A stretch of 64,000 bases of DNA, taken from NCBI GenBank assembly GCA_013368445.1, contig JAACJO010000006.1, positions 434,001-498,000 on the forward strand, read 5' to 3'. Position 1 is the stretch's first letter. Each line of letters begins with the position of its first letter. This document shows positions 43,557 to 56,724 of this stretch, in pieces. The notes under the pieces are model-generated. The model made no database searches. It was not told the DNA's origin and worked only from the letters and a program-made list of their open reading frames with translations. Source of the DNA: Leucocoprinus leucothites. Its lineage: Eukaryota > Basidiomycota > Agaricomycetes > Agaricales > Agaricaceae. A program made the position numbers and the translations under genes.

Positions 43557-46180
43557 TCACTGCAGTAGATGATCACTTAGGTATTTGTCATGAAAGGTTA
43601 TTTAAACACTTACTCCACTGCCGAAAGCTTCAACGTGCAATGAGACCGTCGGACCGCCCTTCAAGATATCGACGAAGCGAGGGTATCTGAGGGCCTTTCG
43701 CACCGTTTTTGCAAGGGTGAGTGTTCCACAAACTAGAGGTAAAGATCTCGTGAGCTCCAGTTATCAAGTTCAGGCGCACCCTTCATTTTACATACCACTG
43801 ACGGACATAGTGTCTCTCGCCAAAGCGATCTCATCTTTCAGCATCTTATCGAGGTCCACACGACCATGATGTATCTGAACCATAGGGGACGCGAGAATGT
43901 TCTGCCCTTCTGGAGACACTGGGGAAATACCGCCATCCCTTGGAGTGTTACCACTTCCACCACTTCCGACCCCACCACGGTTCTCTACGGCGCCAATCTC
44001 ATTCACATGCTCGTCGAATTTTTCGTCGTCATCATCAAGTTCTTCTTCCTGAGAGGCACTGAGACTACTCTGTGCCTTTGCCTCGGCGGAACCAGTAACG
44101 AAGATGTGGAGGTTGAGTATCATGTTGTTAGGAAGGTTTTGGAGCGCGTCAGAGATTTCCGACTGAATCCATGACATATTGTCTGCGGATGGGGTTTTCC
44201 AGGCTCAGTAATACGAAGGACTTGCTGGCGAAGAGGAACACGTACCAACGTGACGGATTGTCCACGTAAACGTGAGTCTTCTACACACTGGTCCACTCTT
44301 CTTTGTACGTCTAAACTGGTAGTAAGCAATGGTCGGCTACAGGTCGTGAAACCACTTACTGGACCAGATCCAAAAACAAAGGCAGTGTAAATGCAATACC
44401 GGACCCTCCTGCAATTAGCACAACCGAGTCATAGCCCATCAGGACAGGTGGAGAGCTATACGGCCCGTCGAAGTACACCCTCAACTGCTTTCCCGTCTCG
44501 ATATGGGATAGAAGTCGCCTAGTCACGCCAGAACGGACTCGCATAAAGAACTTCAATTTCCCCGTGGACGCTTGTACTTGATTACCCGAATCCGATTCAG
44601 TGCTGGTCGCAGGGATGGTAGCTATAGTGAAAGGATGGGCTTCGAATGGTGATAAAGAGACGCCTGGGAAGGAAAGATAGACGCTTTGGCCAGGACGCCA
44701 ATGCAGGAAACGTGGTATTGGTGTGGTTAGGAGGATAAAGTGCTCGGAGAGGAAATCAAGTTTTGGTTTTACTCCCGCGGATGCGTGGACGCTGAGCTCC
44801 TTAGATTCGACTGATGCTGACGTCGGTGTTGCAGCTTTCTTCTTGATTCTGGATAATGCGATACGTAGTAGCCGAAGGACGCGATCTAGACCCCAAAGAA
44901 GGATGGAGGGCCAAAGGAAATGGCCAAAACTGGATATCGGATCATAGGTGCTGTTAACTTATGTTCTAATGGTGAATGAGTTACTCACTCGAGGCTTGCA
45001 GCATGGAAATAAGCAGCGAGAACGCAGATGACTCCTAGAACAAGATGAACGATCAGGAAGAACTCGTATGCCTTGTCTCGGATAGGTCGAATAGAAACGA
45101 CAGACAAAAGTGTCAGGGCGACACCAGCTAATATCCCAGCTTGGATCACTGGCACTGTTACCGCAACTTTTCCTACAAGCCTAAAGAAGGGTTAGGATGA
45201 AGATACTGGTGAGTCGGTCTTCCCTTTTCGTCCGAAAAATATACTCTTACCCGAGCTGTGCCTGTTTAAGCGGGTCATATCAGTATAACGCTCAACTCCG
45301 ACGGTAGAAATTTGATGAGACCTACTCTTCCCCCAGCATGGAGCCATATCAGGACCACCAACACACGAGATACCATCCCGTGAAGGTAGATAAGCTGATG
45401 CCCTAGCCGTTAGGTCGTCTTTCATAAGCCCAAAGAGTAAGTGACCCACTTTGTCGAAGCTGACTCCTGTTAAGTCTGATACTTCTTCATCAGTCTCCGT
45501 CATTGCATTTACGACTGCCAGAGATAAACTCACAAGATATGATATTATTCTTCATTCCCAGTGCTACAATGAGAGGGAACTGTATCGTAGCGATATTGCC
45601 AGCGATATTCGCATAGTAATGTGGGTCAAATTTTACACCCTTGGTCGAGGTCGCTGCGCAGATAAAAAGTAAGTTTAGTGTTCAACTCCAGTCTAGTCTT
45701 TCAGGGTGACTTGCTGTTAATCAGGGACCACGTGAAACAGATAACGATATAGACTGCTGTCAGCACTACTTCTGCAATATTCAGGGTGTACGATCGTCCA
45801 ATGGATACTGTCCACCGAAATGATAACGCGCGGAACGTATCAACTGTAGCATGAGGTAAACGTAATATGTTGATCGAGCCGCGCATCTCCTCCCGAGGCC
45901 TTCGGATCGAGGGTTCAGCATCAGCGTCAGCATCCGTCCATGCTTGACCGAGCTCTTGACGGCGCCGCCTATCCCGGTAATAGCCAAGCCCGAGCCCGAC
46001 GACATTGGCAAGGGTGACGAGAAAGATGAAGGCAGTGAGGAAGTACCACACTTGAAGTGGGTATTGTTCAGCATGGGAGATACGGATTACACGGTCTGCG
46101 TCTGGAGTTTGTGAGCCCACGGTGATATCTACTTTTGTCGCCGGGCAGTTGGTGACAGAGAACGGAGGTAAGTCTGCCAT
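43557..46180 (-). CDS. Ferric-chelate reductase, copy B
   Basis: Same family and nearly the same exon plan as FRE-A, but clearly more diverged. The first exon starts MADLPPFSVTNCPATKVDI at 46180. It has the membrane parts (ATSTKGVKFD, LIYLHGMVSRV, WLHAGGR), the 11-base exon at 45251-45261, HPFTIA, GPYSSPPVLMGYDSVVLIAG and GSGIAFTLPLFLDL, and ends with VEAFGSG before TGA at 43557-43559. Near 44230 it seems to have one extra intron compared with FRE-A, joining RHV to DNMSWIQSEI. The acidic linker (EEELDDDDEKFDE) before the last helix differs in sequence from A and C. I see no stop or frameshift inside the predicted exons. Three ATCAGATAA sites lie 450-530 bases upstream. Confidence 0.85.
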
Positions 46181-47251
46181 CTTAGGAGTGAATGGCCCCT
46201 ATAGCTTAGACGTTACTTGACTAGTACTGTGAGGAGTAGGGACGGGGACCGAGAGTGCGCGCTGAACCTTGAAAATAACTCTCATTCGCGAAGTTTATAT
46301 AGGGGAACGCAACCTGTCTACTTGCAACCACGCTGTGTGAAATCTGCATTTTATTAAGCTCAAATCGCCTTCCTTCCAGATCGACAACATCGAGCTTGCA
46401 TGATCTAAATGCCATCCGTGATGCCAGAGGGCTCATGCAGGCTCTCCCACTTCTAAAATTACAGCAAATTTTCCCAGCACCACTTCCATACCAGACTCAG
46501 CGGCCGAATGGCGAGTTATGACGGAGATAAGTCGACGTTCCACAGGCACTTGAACTCAAATCCAAGGCTTGGCCCTCTGCTGATTTCTCCATATCAAGGT
46601 GTGGATGTTATTTATAGCAGTACATGTTTATCTGATAACAAAAGAATAGTAAGAGCCGTCGTCATCGGGCCTTATCTGATACGTAAGAAGACCATCTTAT
46701 CTGATTAATGGCCACGTTTATGAGAGAAATGAACTGAAATAGGCCTCAACAGGGTTTTAAGATGCTTCGGCATTACGGAGAGTAAGATTGAGGATGATGA
46801 CCTGGAATGGAATACCAGCCGAGTAGCCGGAACCTTCGGTGGTCGGTCAATTTTCTCGAAGGAGGGCCAGGAGTGCAGCCGTGAGAGACAACAGGTTGGT
46901 CAGGGTGAGAGGTCGCAGGCGCGGTATTAAATTTTTAATATAGGAGCAAATTAATTTGTCTTCCGCAACCCATGCTATAACGTGCAGAGGCCGGTTCGGT
47001 GGACTTACCTTCGTGCTAAATTCTTCAAAGAGGATCTTTAATCATCTCGCTGCCAATTTCAAAAAGTAGATTTCACGAGGAACCAGTTCCGGATACGGAG
47101 CTCCACAGACAGTGATCTAAACCTTCAGAGAACATTCAACGAGGACCCGGACCACGCGACGTGTGATAGCTGGAAATGTATTTTATCACTGTCCTACTTG
47201 TATCGGACCTATGAATGTTTTTCGATAGCGCCATCTCCTAGTGAGAGGCAA
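46181..47251. other. FRE-B promoter and FRE-C 3' flank
   Basis: No gene. The first half is the FRE-B upstream region with a TATA-like stretch near 46295 and the iron sites. From about 47020 on, the sequence matches the FRE-A 3' flank. Confidence 0.55.
46628..46705. promoter_or_regulatory. Three clustered iron-GATA sites upstream of FRE-B
   Basis: TTATCTGAT (ATCAGATAA on the gene strand) occurs at 46628-46636, 46672-46680 and 46697-46705. The first is a near palindrome (TTATCTGATAA). Each fits the ATCWGATAA consensus of Urbs1/SreA-type iron repressors. Three in 78 bases is far above chance for a 9-base motif. Confidence 0.7.
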
Positions 47252-49916
47252 TCACTGGTATGTACAACAATCAGAGCCGTGACTGAGTAGGTCGTGTAAA
47301 CACTTACACCGCTACCAGAAGCCTCGACATGTAACGAAATGATCGGACCGCCTCTCAGAATATCCGCGATACGGGGATATCTCACTGCGGTTTGCACTAC
47401 ACTCGCAAGCGCACGTGGCCCACAAACTAGAAACCAAAATAGTGTAAGAGTCTGCCTCCAAACCTGCCCACCTGTTTATCGCAACGTACCATTCACAGAC
47501 ATATTATCCCTTGCCAGGGCGACCTCATTTTTCAACAGCTCGTCAAAATTAGCTCTGCTTTGATGAATTTCAATGGGCAGGGCGAGGAAGTCCCGGTCTC
47601 CGGGAGGTGCTGGGGAAGTGCTGCCACTGCTACCACTATCACTTCCACTACCAGCGCCTTTTTTGAGGGTGTCATCGACTTTTGAAGTGACCGCATCTTC
47701 GACAGACTTTTCATCCTGAGCGGATTTGGAATCCTCGCCAAGAACTTCCTGGATCTCTTTTGTCATATTGAAATTTTGCACCTTTGTTTTGGCGGAACCG
47801 GTAATAAAGAGGTGGACATTAATAATAATGTTGGGGGGAGGATTTCGGAGGGCGGATGAAAGTTTGGATCGAATCCAAGAGATTTTATCTACAATCCACT
47901 GGTCAGTTAATTCGGACCCCGCATCGAAGCAGTTGTGCACGAGCTCACCAAAATGACGAACCGTCCAGACAAATGTAAGTCTCCTACACGCCGGTCCATC
48001 TTTCTTCGTTCGTCTGTGAAGGGAATACGTATGAAGTTTCGGCAGCTACAGGTCATTCTAGCCACTCACTGGAGGAGGTCCAAAAACAAAGGTAACGTAA
48101 ATCCAACGCCTGACCCTCCAGCAATCAATAATACCGAATCATAGCCCACCAGTACGGGTGAAGAGTTATAAGGTCCATCGAGGAATACGTTGAAATCTTT
48201 CCCTCCGTCAATGTAGGGCAGCAATCGTTTTGTGAGTCCAGAGCGAACCCGCATACAGAACTCCAATTCCCCTGTCCATGATTTCACCTCATTACCGGAA
48301 CCTGGATCGTTGTCATATGTAGGGATGGCCGCGATAGTGAAAGGATGAGCTTCAAATGGCGATACAGAAACTCCAGGGAAGGAGAGATAGACGCTTTGAC
48401 CTGGGCGCCAATAGAAGAAGCGGGGTCTTGGCACGGTCAAAAGGATAAAGTCGGCCGAGAGAAATTCAACCCTTGGTTTTGCGGCGGCAAATAAGTGGAC
48501 GCCAAACGTTCTCGACGCTGATTCCGACGATGTGGTGTCCTTTGCGACGGTCGACAAGGCAATTCGAAAGAGGCGGAGAGCTCGGTCGAGACCCCAGAGA
48601 AGGATGGCGGGCCAAAGGAAATGACCAAAGCTGAGTTTGGGATGGTGAGTACGGCTATTCCGTACTGTGATAGTTGAATGTATTACTTACTAAAGGCTAC
48701 CAGCGTGAAAGTACACGGAAAGAACGCAGATAACCCCCAGCACAAGATGGGCGATCAGAAAAAATTCGTATGCTCTATCTCTGATGGGTCGGATAGAAAT
48801 AATGGATAAAAGGGTCAGAGCTGTGGCAGCTAAAGGGCCGGCTCGTATCACTGGCACGGTTATTGCAATGGGCCCCGTAAGCCTAAAGGATCGTTGGTCA
48901 ATATTCACGCCTGCTTCCAAAATGATAAGCCAGGCTTACCCGAGTTGTATCTATAACATAGCATAGAGGTAAGTCGTTTCAGCATCGATACTACTAGAAG
49001 TTATCAAGGAGTTGAAGGCATACCCTCCCTCCGGCGTGGAGCCCTATTAGGACCAACATTACTCGAGCAACTATCCGGTGGAGGAACACAAGCTTTTGTT
49101 GTTGCTTGCTATCAGTTTGTCTTTTCGTGTTCACAGAAAATGCGTTGCTCACCTTATCAAGGCCTACCCCCGTCAGATCTAACTCGAATTACTTCAAGTC
49201 AGCCTCTCATATCCTACCCCCACAGTGTCAAAAGTAAACTCACAAGAAATGATGTTGTTTTTCATTCCCAGGGCCACAAGGAGAGGAAACTGTATCGCGG
49301 CAGTCGTTCCAGCAATATTCGCATAGTAATGGGGGTCGAATTTGACACCGTCGGTCGAGGTTGCTGAGCAATGTATGAGGCTTGATTCCCGTTAACTGTT
49401 CGACGACCGCGAGACAAACTTACTGTTGACTAGGACCCAAGTGAAACAGGTAGCAGCATATACCGCCGTAAGCACAACTTCCGCGATATTCCAGGAATAC
49501 AATTGCCCAACGGATATAGTCCAACGAAACGATAACGCACGGAACGTATTCAGTGCAGCGCATGGTGTTCGCCAAAGGTTGATGGGGCCTCGGGTTTCCT
49601 CCTGCTCTAATCCTTCAACACGGATCGAGGGTTCGACACCCTGAGTCTGAATGGCGTCTGTTAACGCTCGCCGCTTGGACTGTTGGCGTCGGCGTCTATC
49701 ACGATAATAACCAAGTCCGAGCCCGATGATGTTGGCAAGAGTGGCTAGAAAAATGAGCGAAACGTGAAAATACCACACATGGATCGGGTATGTGTGAGCA
49801 TGGGCGACGCGGATTGTACGATCTGGGTTTGGAGCCTGTGGGTCTACTGGGATGTGGTATATATCGACAGCCGTTGGCAAGTGGCTCGTGACGGACAACG
49901 GAGGCGGGCCTGCCAT
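47252..49916 (-). CDS. Ferric-chelate reductase, copy C
   Basis: Very close relative of FRE-A, sharing its intron positions, including the 11-base exon (48940-48950), and much flanking DNA. I take the start at 49916 (MAGPPPLSVTSHLPTAVDIY) because it lines up with FRE-A; an in-frame ATG 24 bases earlier is not shared. The heme domain has LVFLHRIVARV, GLHAGGR and VYFHAGSL, FAD binding HPFTIA, NADPH binding LLIAGGSGVGFTLPL and FVWTVRHFGEL. The Gly/Ser linker (GSGSDSGSSGSTSP) precedes the last helix. TGA at 47252-47254 ends it. No lesion is seen. Its promoter kept the short distance to the iron site at 50419, so it may be regulated more normally than FRE-A. Confidence 0.88.
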
Positions 49917-50021
49917 TTTTTTGCTCTTGAAGTGTTGCAATGGGTTTGCGCTGGTGGCAGTTGTGAGGGACAGGGACGGCGACTCGAGCGCTTACTGGGC
50001 CTGAGGAGACCTCCCGCAAGG

Positions 50022-50029
50022 TTTATATA
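50022..50029 (-). promoter_or_regulatory. TATA box of FRE-C
   Basis: TATATAAA on the minus strand, about 110 bases before the start codon, the same as FRE-A. Confidence 0.6.
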
Positions 50030-50059
50030 GGTGTTCACTGCTCGCATTTAATGAGCTCC

Positions 50060-51500
50060 AGCTGGTACTCTTCTAGTGTGTATTAACACCGAACTTGGTC
50101 CACGTTGAAACTAAACGCCATCTGGCAAGACAGCTAACAGTTTCATAATGGCCTAGCGACTACTTCTCGATCCACAACAAAAATACTTTGTGACTTCAGA
50201 GGTGATTTCCGCGAGACTGTCAAGCAACAACCAACGGCCGAAAGCGACATTTGACAGTGATAAACCAATAGTTCCATATAGTGCCAGTGCACGCCATACC
50301 CTATCCAGCTCGATCCTAGGCTTTAGGACTCCATCTCATTTTCTCCATTCATCATCATGCATCAGAGGCGTAGTGGCTAATTATAGTGTACAGGTTGCTT
50401 GAATGGTCGGAGGGCATCTTATCTGATTAGCGAGCTGCGAGTGTGAGAGAAAGTGGACTGGAATGGATTTAGCCTGTGCTATCGGAAGTTTTTGGATGCT
50501 TCGGTATCAGGGAGAGGGAGGAGCGCGTGATATCATAAACGTGGTGCTTGGTTCCGAGTCTAGCATGGAATGGGATTTTGGTATGGTCGATCCCTTCCCG
50601 GTGTCGGGAAAAGTCGAGGAAAGCAGTACTTACTACGACTACGCTGTATTTCGGGCTTGTTCGGCTTTGGTATAATTTCAGGGCCTTGACAATGGACTTA
50701 CAGTGGTCATCTTGAAATTAAGACTGGAGCCGTGAAGCTGATCGGTAGGCTTAGATGAATGATTCTCTCCGGCTCGAGGGGACCATAGACTAAACTACAT
50801 TCTGGCCTTTTTGTCTCACATTTACCATCACTGCCATTTGCCGTTACTTGACGCTCAAGATAAAGCGGCACTCACCGATGCCGGCGGGTCGAGGGTTCGC
50901 CCTAGAAGTCGCGTTACATAGATGTATGATAGTCGGACTGAGAGGCTGATTAAGTATTGCGGCAAGTGTCCCCTAACAGGGGTCGTTGCAACTTGAAGGT
51001 GTGGAGCTCTCAGTCTACTACTAGATTCAAGAAGGTATAGGTACATTGAATATAAGCAAGTGATGTCATCTTGGAATGGAGGAAGCTGAGGCTGACAGAG
51101 ACATATGCTATTTGTATGTGCGCAGCGCCGCCTCAAGAGCTTCGTACAAGTTTTACTAAGCAGCTGAGGATCCAGGTTAAGCGCTATGCCCCATAGGAAT
51201 TGACTGTTTTCCAAAATTGCCATGTCCGATGAACCCGATGATTATGAAAACTGTAACCTGTGTATTCCCTGGTACCTCCCCCTCATGCTCAGCGCTCAAC
51301 CATCTTTGGAGGCCAGTTGGTTCGTTCCATCTTGAGTGTTTCCGTACCTCGTGATGCGGGTCGGCCCAGCATCAGGAGTCGACCTAGTGACCCCCTCAGA
51401 ACTCCAGAAGCTTCAGGCTTCGATGTCGAACACCTGCGTCTTCTACCTTACAGTTGGCTGTCTTCAGTGAGACTCGTCCAGGCATATCCACTGGAACCTA
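50060..51500. repeat. Non-coding part of the FRE duplication, copy C
   Basis: Matches 13773-15163. The match breaks at about 51500, just where the other copy joins the SDR fragment. No gene is seen. Confidence 0.7.
50419..50427 (-). promoter_or_regulatory. Iron-responsive GATA site upstream of FRE-C
   Basis: ATCAGATAA, about 0.4 kb from the TATA box. Its twin in FRE-A is 14124-14132. Confidence 0.6.
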
Positions 51501-52854
51501 TGGTGCCTTCCTCACGCCCGGTAATTTGTACTTGGGGCCTTTCGAACGTGGGTCCCGAAATTGGTAGTGGTATCGATTGTGTGCCCATGAGTATCACTAC
51601 TATTAGCCTCTCCTGAGGGGACAGACTTACAACTTTTGATACGATAGTATGTAGTAGGGTGTCGTGATGTATCGTTAGAATTTTTCGAAACATTGACTCT
51701 TGACGCCTCACATTTGAAGCAACTGAATACCTCGAAGGGAAAATCATCATCGTTAAAGTGGGGGGAGGCCTTTTGTGGTTTCTGCTGTCGGGAATTCATG
51801 AGGCTGTAACAGTCATTTTGAGTGCTACGACGGCGTGGATCTTCTGTGGACATGCACCCATTAAGTAGTGAGTGGGGGAAGACCGACTTTGGACGGTAAG
51901 GAAATAATGCCGTTTGGTATCACTGCCACCTATAAAAGTATCACGCCGTTATGCCTGCCGAGGTCGGACCTGGATAAGTTTAGCGTTTTGGCCTCGGCCT
52001 CTGTATTTTGACAAAAATAGGTTCTCAACAGCAGAAGGTTTGGTCATGCTATTGATTGAATATTCGTCCACGTCTGCGCGAGGACACGAAGCTGGCTGTG
52101 TAATAGCAGAACTGTATTTATTGAGATGGGAGGACCTGTGGACTGTGGGACAGTTCGTCAGCATTTGAAACTCCTTGAGCGTCGAAATCCCAGGATTACT
52201 TATTGATCTGTAGCCTGCAGGGACAGGCTCCGGGTCCCATCAAATCAATTCGACAGACAAGAGATAAAACAATTGTAATCAATCATCATAGAGATGAGCT
52301 TGGCTGACCCAGAGTTCAAAGGGAGCAAACTGGCAGGAAGAGAGAAGTTCCGATCGTGAAAAGGCGCACAGCCGAAATTGCGCAGCTAGTGAATAGTGTT
52401 GGAGTATGAGCATTCATGTCGAGTATTCCGTGTTTCCGTACTGATGAGATGATACTGCCGGCGTCGGCTTTCCATTTATCTAGGCAGTTGATCTGACAAG
52501 CACGAGAAGGGTTGATGCAGTGCAGGCGTTCGAGGTTACTAACGCCGAGTGGTCTGACTTGAGCTGCATCATACAGCGCAGCCTTTCATCACATCCCCAG
52601 TAGCTGCTAGAAAGCCGTAGAAAGTTGATACAGAGCATCGGGGCCGACGAGTTATCATCGGGATCAACGGGGCAAGGTGTTGTCGGGCCGCAGCTTACAT
52701 AAGCCACGTGTAGTATAGCAGTTTTGTCGATTCATCTCTTCCTCTTCTCATCTTAACCCATCCATCGCGTTTATATCTCTCCTCTTTCTCTTCCCAAAAC
52801 TACGAAAATTTCTGCTCGAGTTATATCTAAAATACCAACTCTCCTGCTCTAGCC
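51501..52854. other. Intergenic region before the CCCH gene
   Basis: A minus-strand frame of 113 codons (51853-51512) has two cysteines in FSCFKCE and could be a small gene, but I recognise nothing and give it low weight. The frames at 51914-52168 overlap on both strands. The last 120 bases before 52855 are pyrimidine-rich (CTTCCTCTTCTC), typical of fungal promoters. Confidence 0.4.
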
Positions 52855-55800
52855 ATGCCCACAGCGGATTCCTCGACTTCGGTCGATACGGATCGTGACA
52901 GGGAAAAGGAGAGGGAGGCCGACAGACACGAGCGAGGAGATAAGTCTGGCTCCAAGCAGAAACAGACATCGTCGTCGACAAAAGGTGCGCAGAACTGGCG
53001 TCGTATCCTGTCACGGGATCGAATTTAAACTCTGTCGGGTTCTAGCCAAGGACCTCTCCCATGTTCCCTGCAAATTCTTCAAGGTCGGGGCATGCACAGC
53101 CGGCTCATCCTGTCCCTTCTCCCATGCATCCGCAGAGCCTGGTGCTCAGAAAGAGCCCTGTGCCTGGTTCGTCAAGGGAAACTGCAAGTTTGGGCACAAA
53201 TGCGCCTTGGCGCACATTCTGCCCGGCCAGAGCATGTCCATGGATCGGAAGAACAAAAAGGCTGCGCAACAAGCTGCAGCTGGTTCTACCTCAGGGGGAG
53301 GTGGTGAAAAGGGAGGAAAAGAGATGAGAAGAAAGCGTGATGGACAGGGCGGCAATTCCACCTCCGTACCTGGACGTAACAATACCCTGCTTGCGGGAGG
53401 TTCAACAGCTCCTACTCGCCTTTTATCATCCAATTCAACAGCACCGGCTTCAAACCGCCCACCCATGCCCCTCAAGGCTTCGATATCACCGTCTGCTCCG
53501 GCTCCGCCCCTTAAGGATACCGATTTTGCGTCATTTGCCGCATTAGACGAGATGGAGGGTGTACAGCTCCCTGTTCCGCCCGCGCACGGTAAATCCCCTG
53601 CCCCAGAAGCAGGTGCTTCTACCGATACCGCTGATGGCAAGTCCCAATCAACGCCTTCGCCGGTGCCTCTCCCCACGTCTGCCCCTCGCGTGACCACCGC
53701 CATGATTCCCTCCGAATTTGGTCCTATCGGATCGCCACCAAGTGCTAGTCGGGGTCATCCGTCCGCTCCTGGGCCCATTAATGGTACTTTTACTCCTGGA
53801 ACATCTCCTCGTGGCCCCTCTCATCTTAATGGTCTTAATCTCGGCACATCGCCCCAGAATGGTCCTGGATTTATGTCCAGTTCTCCTTTCTCCGCGCCCG
53901 GGTCACAGAGTGTGTTCATGAATAATTCATACGCTGGGCATGGTGTAGCTGCAAGCCTTGGAGCGATGATGGGAGGTCGTAGAGGATGGGGAGACGTCGA
54001 TGTATCTGCCAGTCCAGCCCAAGGAGGCCTCTCCATGCTTTCGTCTTCTGTTCAACGTTCATCACTCCTCAACGGCAACGCTCGTGGAGAGTACGGTATC
54101 GACCTCGAGTATGAGGAATTTGGTCATGGAGGAAGTAGAAGAAAGCTCGATAGTGCTGTCGAAGACGGAGACATGGAGGATTTCATTCCTGGATCACTCA
54201 CGGACCTCTTGACTCCAGAAGAACGAAGCCGACGGATGTCACGGGGCGGGAGCAGTGCCAAACCTCTTGTGTCTGGCTTGACTGCAGGCGCACCATCCAA
54301 TCATACCCCATCTGACCAACAGCTCGGTACACCTGCTACTGCTGCTAGTCGTCTCGGTCACCGTTACTCTAGCTCCGTCCCAGCTCCGTCCCTCCTCGGT
54401 GATATCAAATCTATATGGTCGGACACATCCGCGCTACCAGGCTCACCCCCAGCAGTCCAACCTGGCACCACACATACACATACGCACAGGGCTACACCCT
54501 CCGCTTCATTTGTTTCCCGTTTCGAAGGGCTTACAGTTAGTGGGCCACAAGGTGCTAATAACGACGATGTGGGGATGAGTATGAGTATGGGGAGTACGGG
54601 TGCCGCTTCATCTCTGGGGATGCTATCGCCCAGTAACGCCTCCGCTGCGTTCCTCGGATTGCATCACAATTATTTGAAATCTAAAACTTCCCAGCAACAA
54701 CAGCAACAGCAACAGCCGCCGCAGCCGCAGTTGGGTCTTGGTGGTGGGTTGTCGAGAGGGTTCAGAGGGGCGAGTGGACCAATGTATCCTCCAGCTGGTG
54801 GAGCAAATACCGGAGGAGGTGGAGGGAATATGTCGACGACGGCGGCTGGGTATGGGATGGGAGGAGCAAATCAGGGGTATCCGGCTTCCGCAAATGTTCA
54901 GTCTACGTTGTCGCAACTACCGTCGTATCGCGGTGCTCCCTCTCCTTTCGACTTGACTCAGCCTATGCATCAAACACATCATCTACAATCGTCTCGCCCC
55001 ATGCCTAACTCAGATAGCAGTAACGTTGGCAACAACAACAAACGTCTTGGCGGTGTTGGTCTCGGATTCAACAGCGCTAGCGGTGGACTCGGTATTGGAA
55101 TGGGCGTCAGTGGACATGGGACGAATGGTGGTGGCGGTCCAGGTGGAACAGTTGGAGCAGGAATGGGCATAGATGGAAAGGGTGCCATGGCAAACCTCGA
55201 ATCCGACCAAATTCTAACTGGTCAATTCCTCTCGCCTAATTCACGGGCATTACAGGCTCACGCCCCAGGCCAAAGTTTACCACAAGGTCTCGCAGCAGGG
55301 TATTCGAGGATTCATGCTTTGCCACCACTTGTTAACCTTACTTCGCCGAGTCCGGGTGCGACTGGAATTGGGATTGGTAGTGTGAGTGGAGGAGTGGTCC
55401 CTGCGATGGGTGTGGATGGTGCTGGTGCGACGCCAGGGTTAGGTCCAATTGGCCATGCAGGATCGACGACCAAGACGGCGAATCCGGGCTTGAATTCATC
55501 CGCGACGATTAGAGAAGAATGGGGTGTTTCATCATTACCTCCACAGACCTCCCCACTCGCTGGTCCGCCCAGCAGCACTTCAAGAAACGCAACTCCTGCA
55601 CCACGAAATGGCACACCGTCCATGGCATCCACCCTCTCCAATCTCAACGCTCCCCCGTATACCAGTGGTGTAGCGGGTGCTAGCCCAGGTCTCGAATCCG
55701 TCTTATCGAAGCTTAGCTACTCTGCAGCTGCGAAGAGCGGTCCGACTGGTATTGGTGTTGGTGGTGGTGGTGTGCCGAGTAGTCCGACTCCGCCTGGGTT

Positions 55801-55966
55801 GATGAAAGGAGGTGGAAGGTATCCTTCGGGTTTGAGTACGCCTGGCCTTGGTCATGGACTTGCTAGTGGTGGTGGCGGTGGTGTGACGACGGGTTCATCG
55901 AATGCAAGTAGTCCGTTGAGGCCGAGAGAGGATGATGATGAGTTGTTTGCGATGGATAATAATTGA
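52855..55966 (+). CDS. CCCH zinc-finger protein with long low-complexity tail
   Basis: Probable RNA-binding protein. Exon 1 is 52855-52984 and exon 2 is 53046-55966, giving 1016 residues. I chose the ATG at 52855 because it splices cleanly into AKDLSHVPCKFF; the long frame alone has no ATG near its start. Two tandem C-x7-C-x5-C-x3-H fingers follow the charged N-terminus: CKFFKVGACTAGSSCPFSH and CAWFVKGNCKFGHKCALAH, spaced by about 10 residues, like yeast Lee1-type proteins. The remaining 900 residues are Ser/Pro/Gly/Asn-rich with a Gln run (about 54691-54716), many Gly-Gly stretches and an acidic end (EDDDELFAMDNN). Such tails are usual in RNA-granule proteins; that role is inference. A decayed copy of the last two-thirds lies at 59750-61955. 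Confidence 0.87.
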
Positions 55967-56724
55967 GGTTTTGTGGCTTGGAGCTTGGAGGAGGGATGGT
56001 AGTTATACTTCCTCGGTGCTTGGATTATTAGGTTTTGTATTCTCTTTGTTGTATTCCGTATTTCTTTTCCTCTCCCCCTTCTTTTCTCTCTTTTTTTGAG
56101 CAAGCAAGCGCAACAGACTAACCTTATTGTTCTCTACGGTACAGTCCGTCATTCAAAATCTCTCTCCCTTGATTCCTTTTTTTTGATAAAGTAATATTTC
56201 ATATTTCCTTTTGTACCTTTCTTTTTTTCTCTCGCAATCCTGACTCTCATTATTCATCTCTCCCTCTCTTGACGCAGTGTCAAATGTGTGCGCGTGTGTT
56301 TGTATGTCATTATATATCCCACGACTTGTTCATTTCATTTAGTGTTGTTTTGTCGCACCGTTATCCGTCAATCTTAAGGCCATCAGGCTTAACTTTGAGG
56401 CTTAACTTTTTATTGAAAGCACTGTCGGTGCATAGCGCCTCTCATCATCCGACGCACATATTTGTTTGATGGCTCCTTACAGACTTAGTCATCTTGATTT
56501 CTACCCCAATCGGTTTCCTAGGATTACTGAGACGAGAGTAAAATGAATCACTGTATGTATATACTTGTACGATAGCTGCACATGCGAATACCAATTCAAA
56601 GGAAGAAGAAAAACAGGAACCATGAAAGACCGAACAGTGGAGCTGCTAGAATGAAACCAGAAGTCTCTAGTCTGCTTGATAACGAGAAAGGAAACGGAGC
56701 ATAAAATAGTACACGATCAAGAGC
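55967..56724. other. Convergent intergenic region
   Basis: Lies between the 3' ends of the CCCH gene and NACHT-4. It is T/C-rich (many CTTTTCTCTC words), as expected for 3' flanks. The matching spacer in the second unit (61956-62167) is only about 210 bases, so one of the two has gained or lost some 550 bases. Confidence 0.5.

Noticed and set aside
53146..53703. Long minus-strand open frame of 185 codons
   Set aside because: It is antisense to the CCCH gene and follows from that gene's biased codon use.
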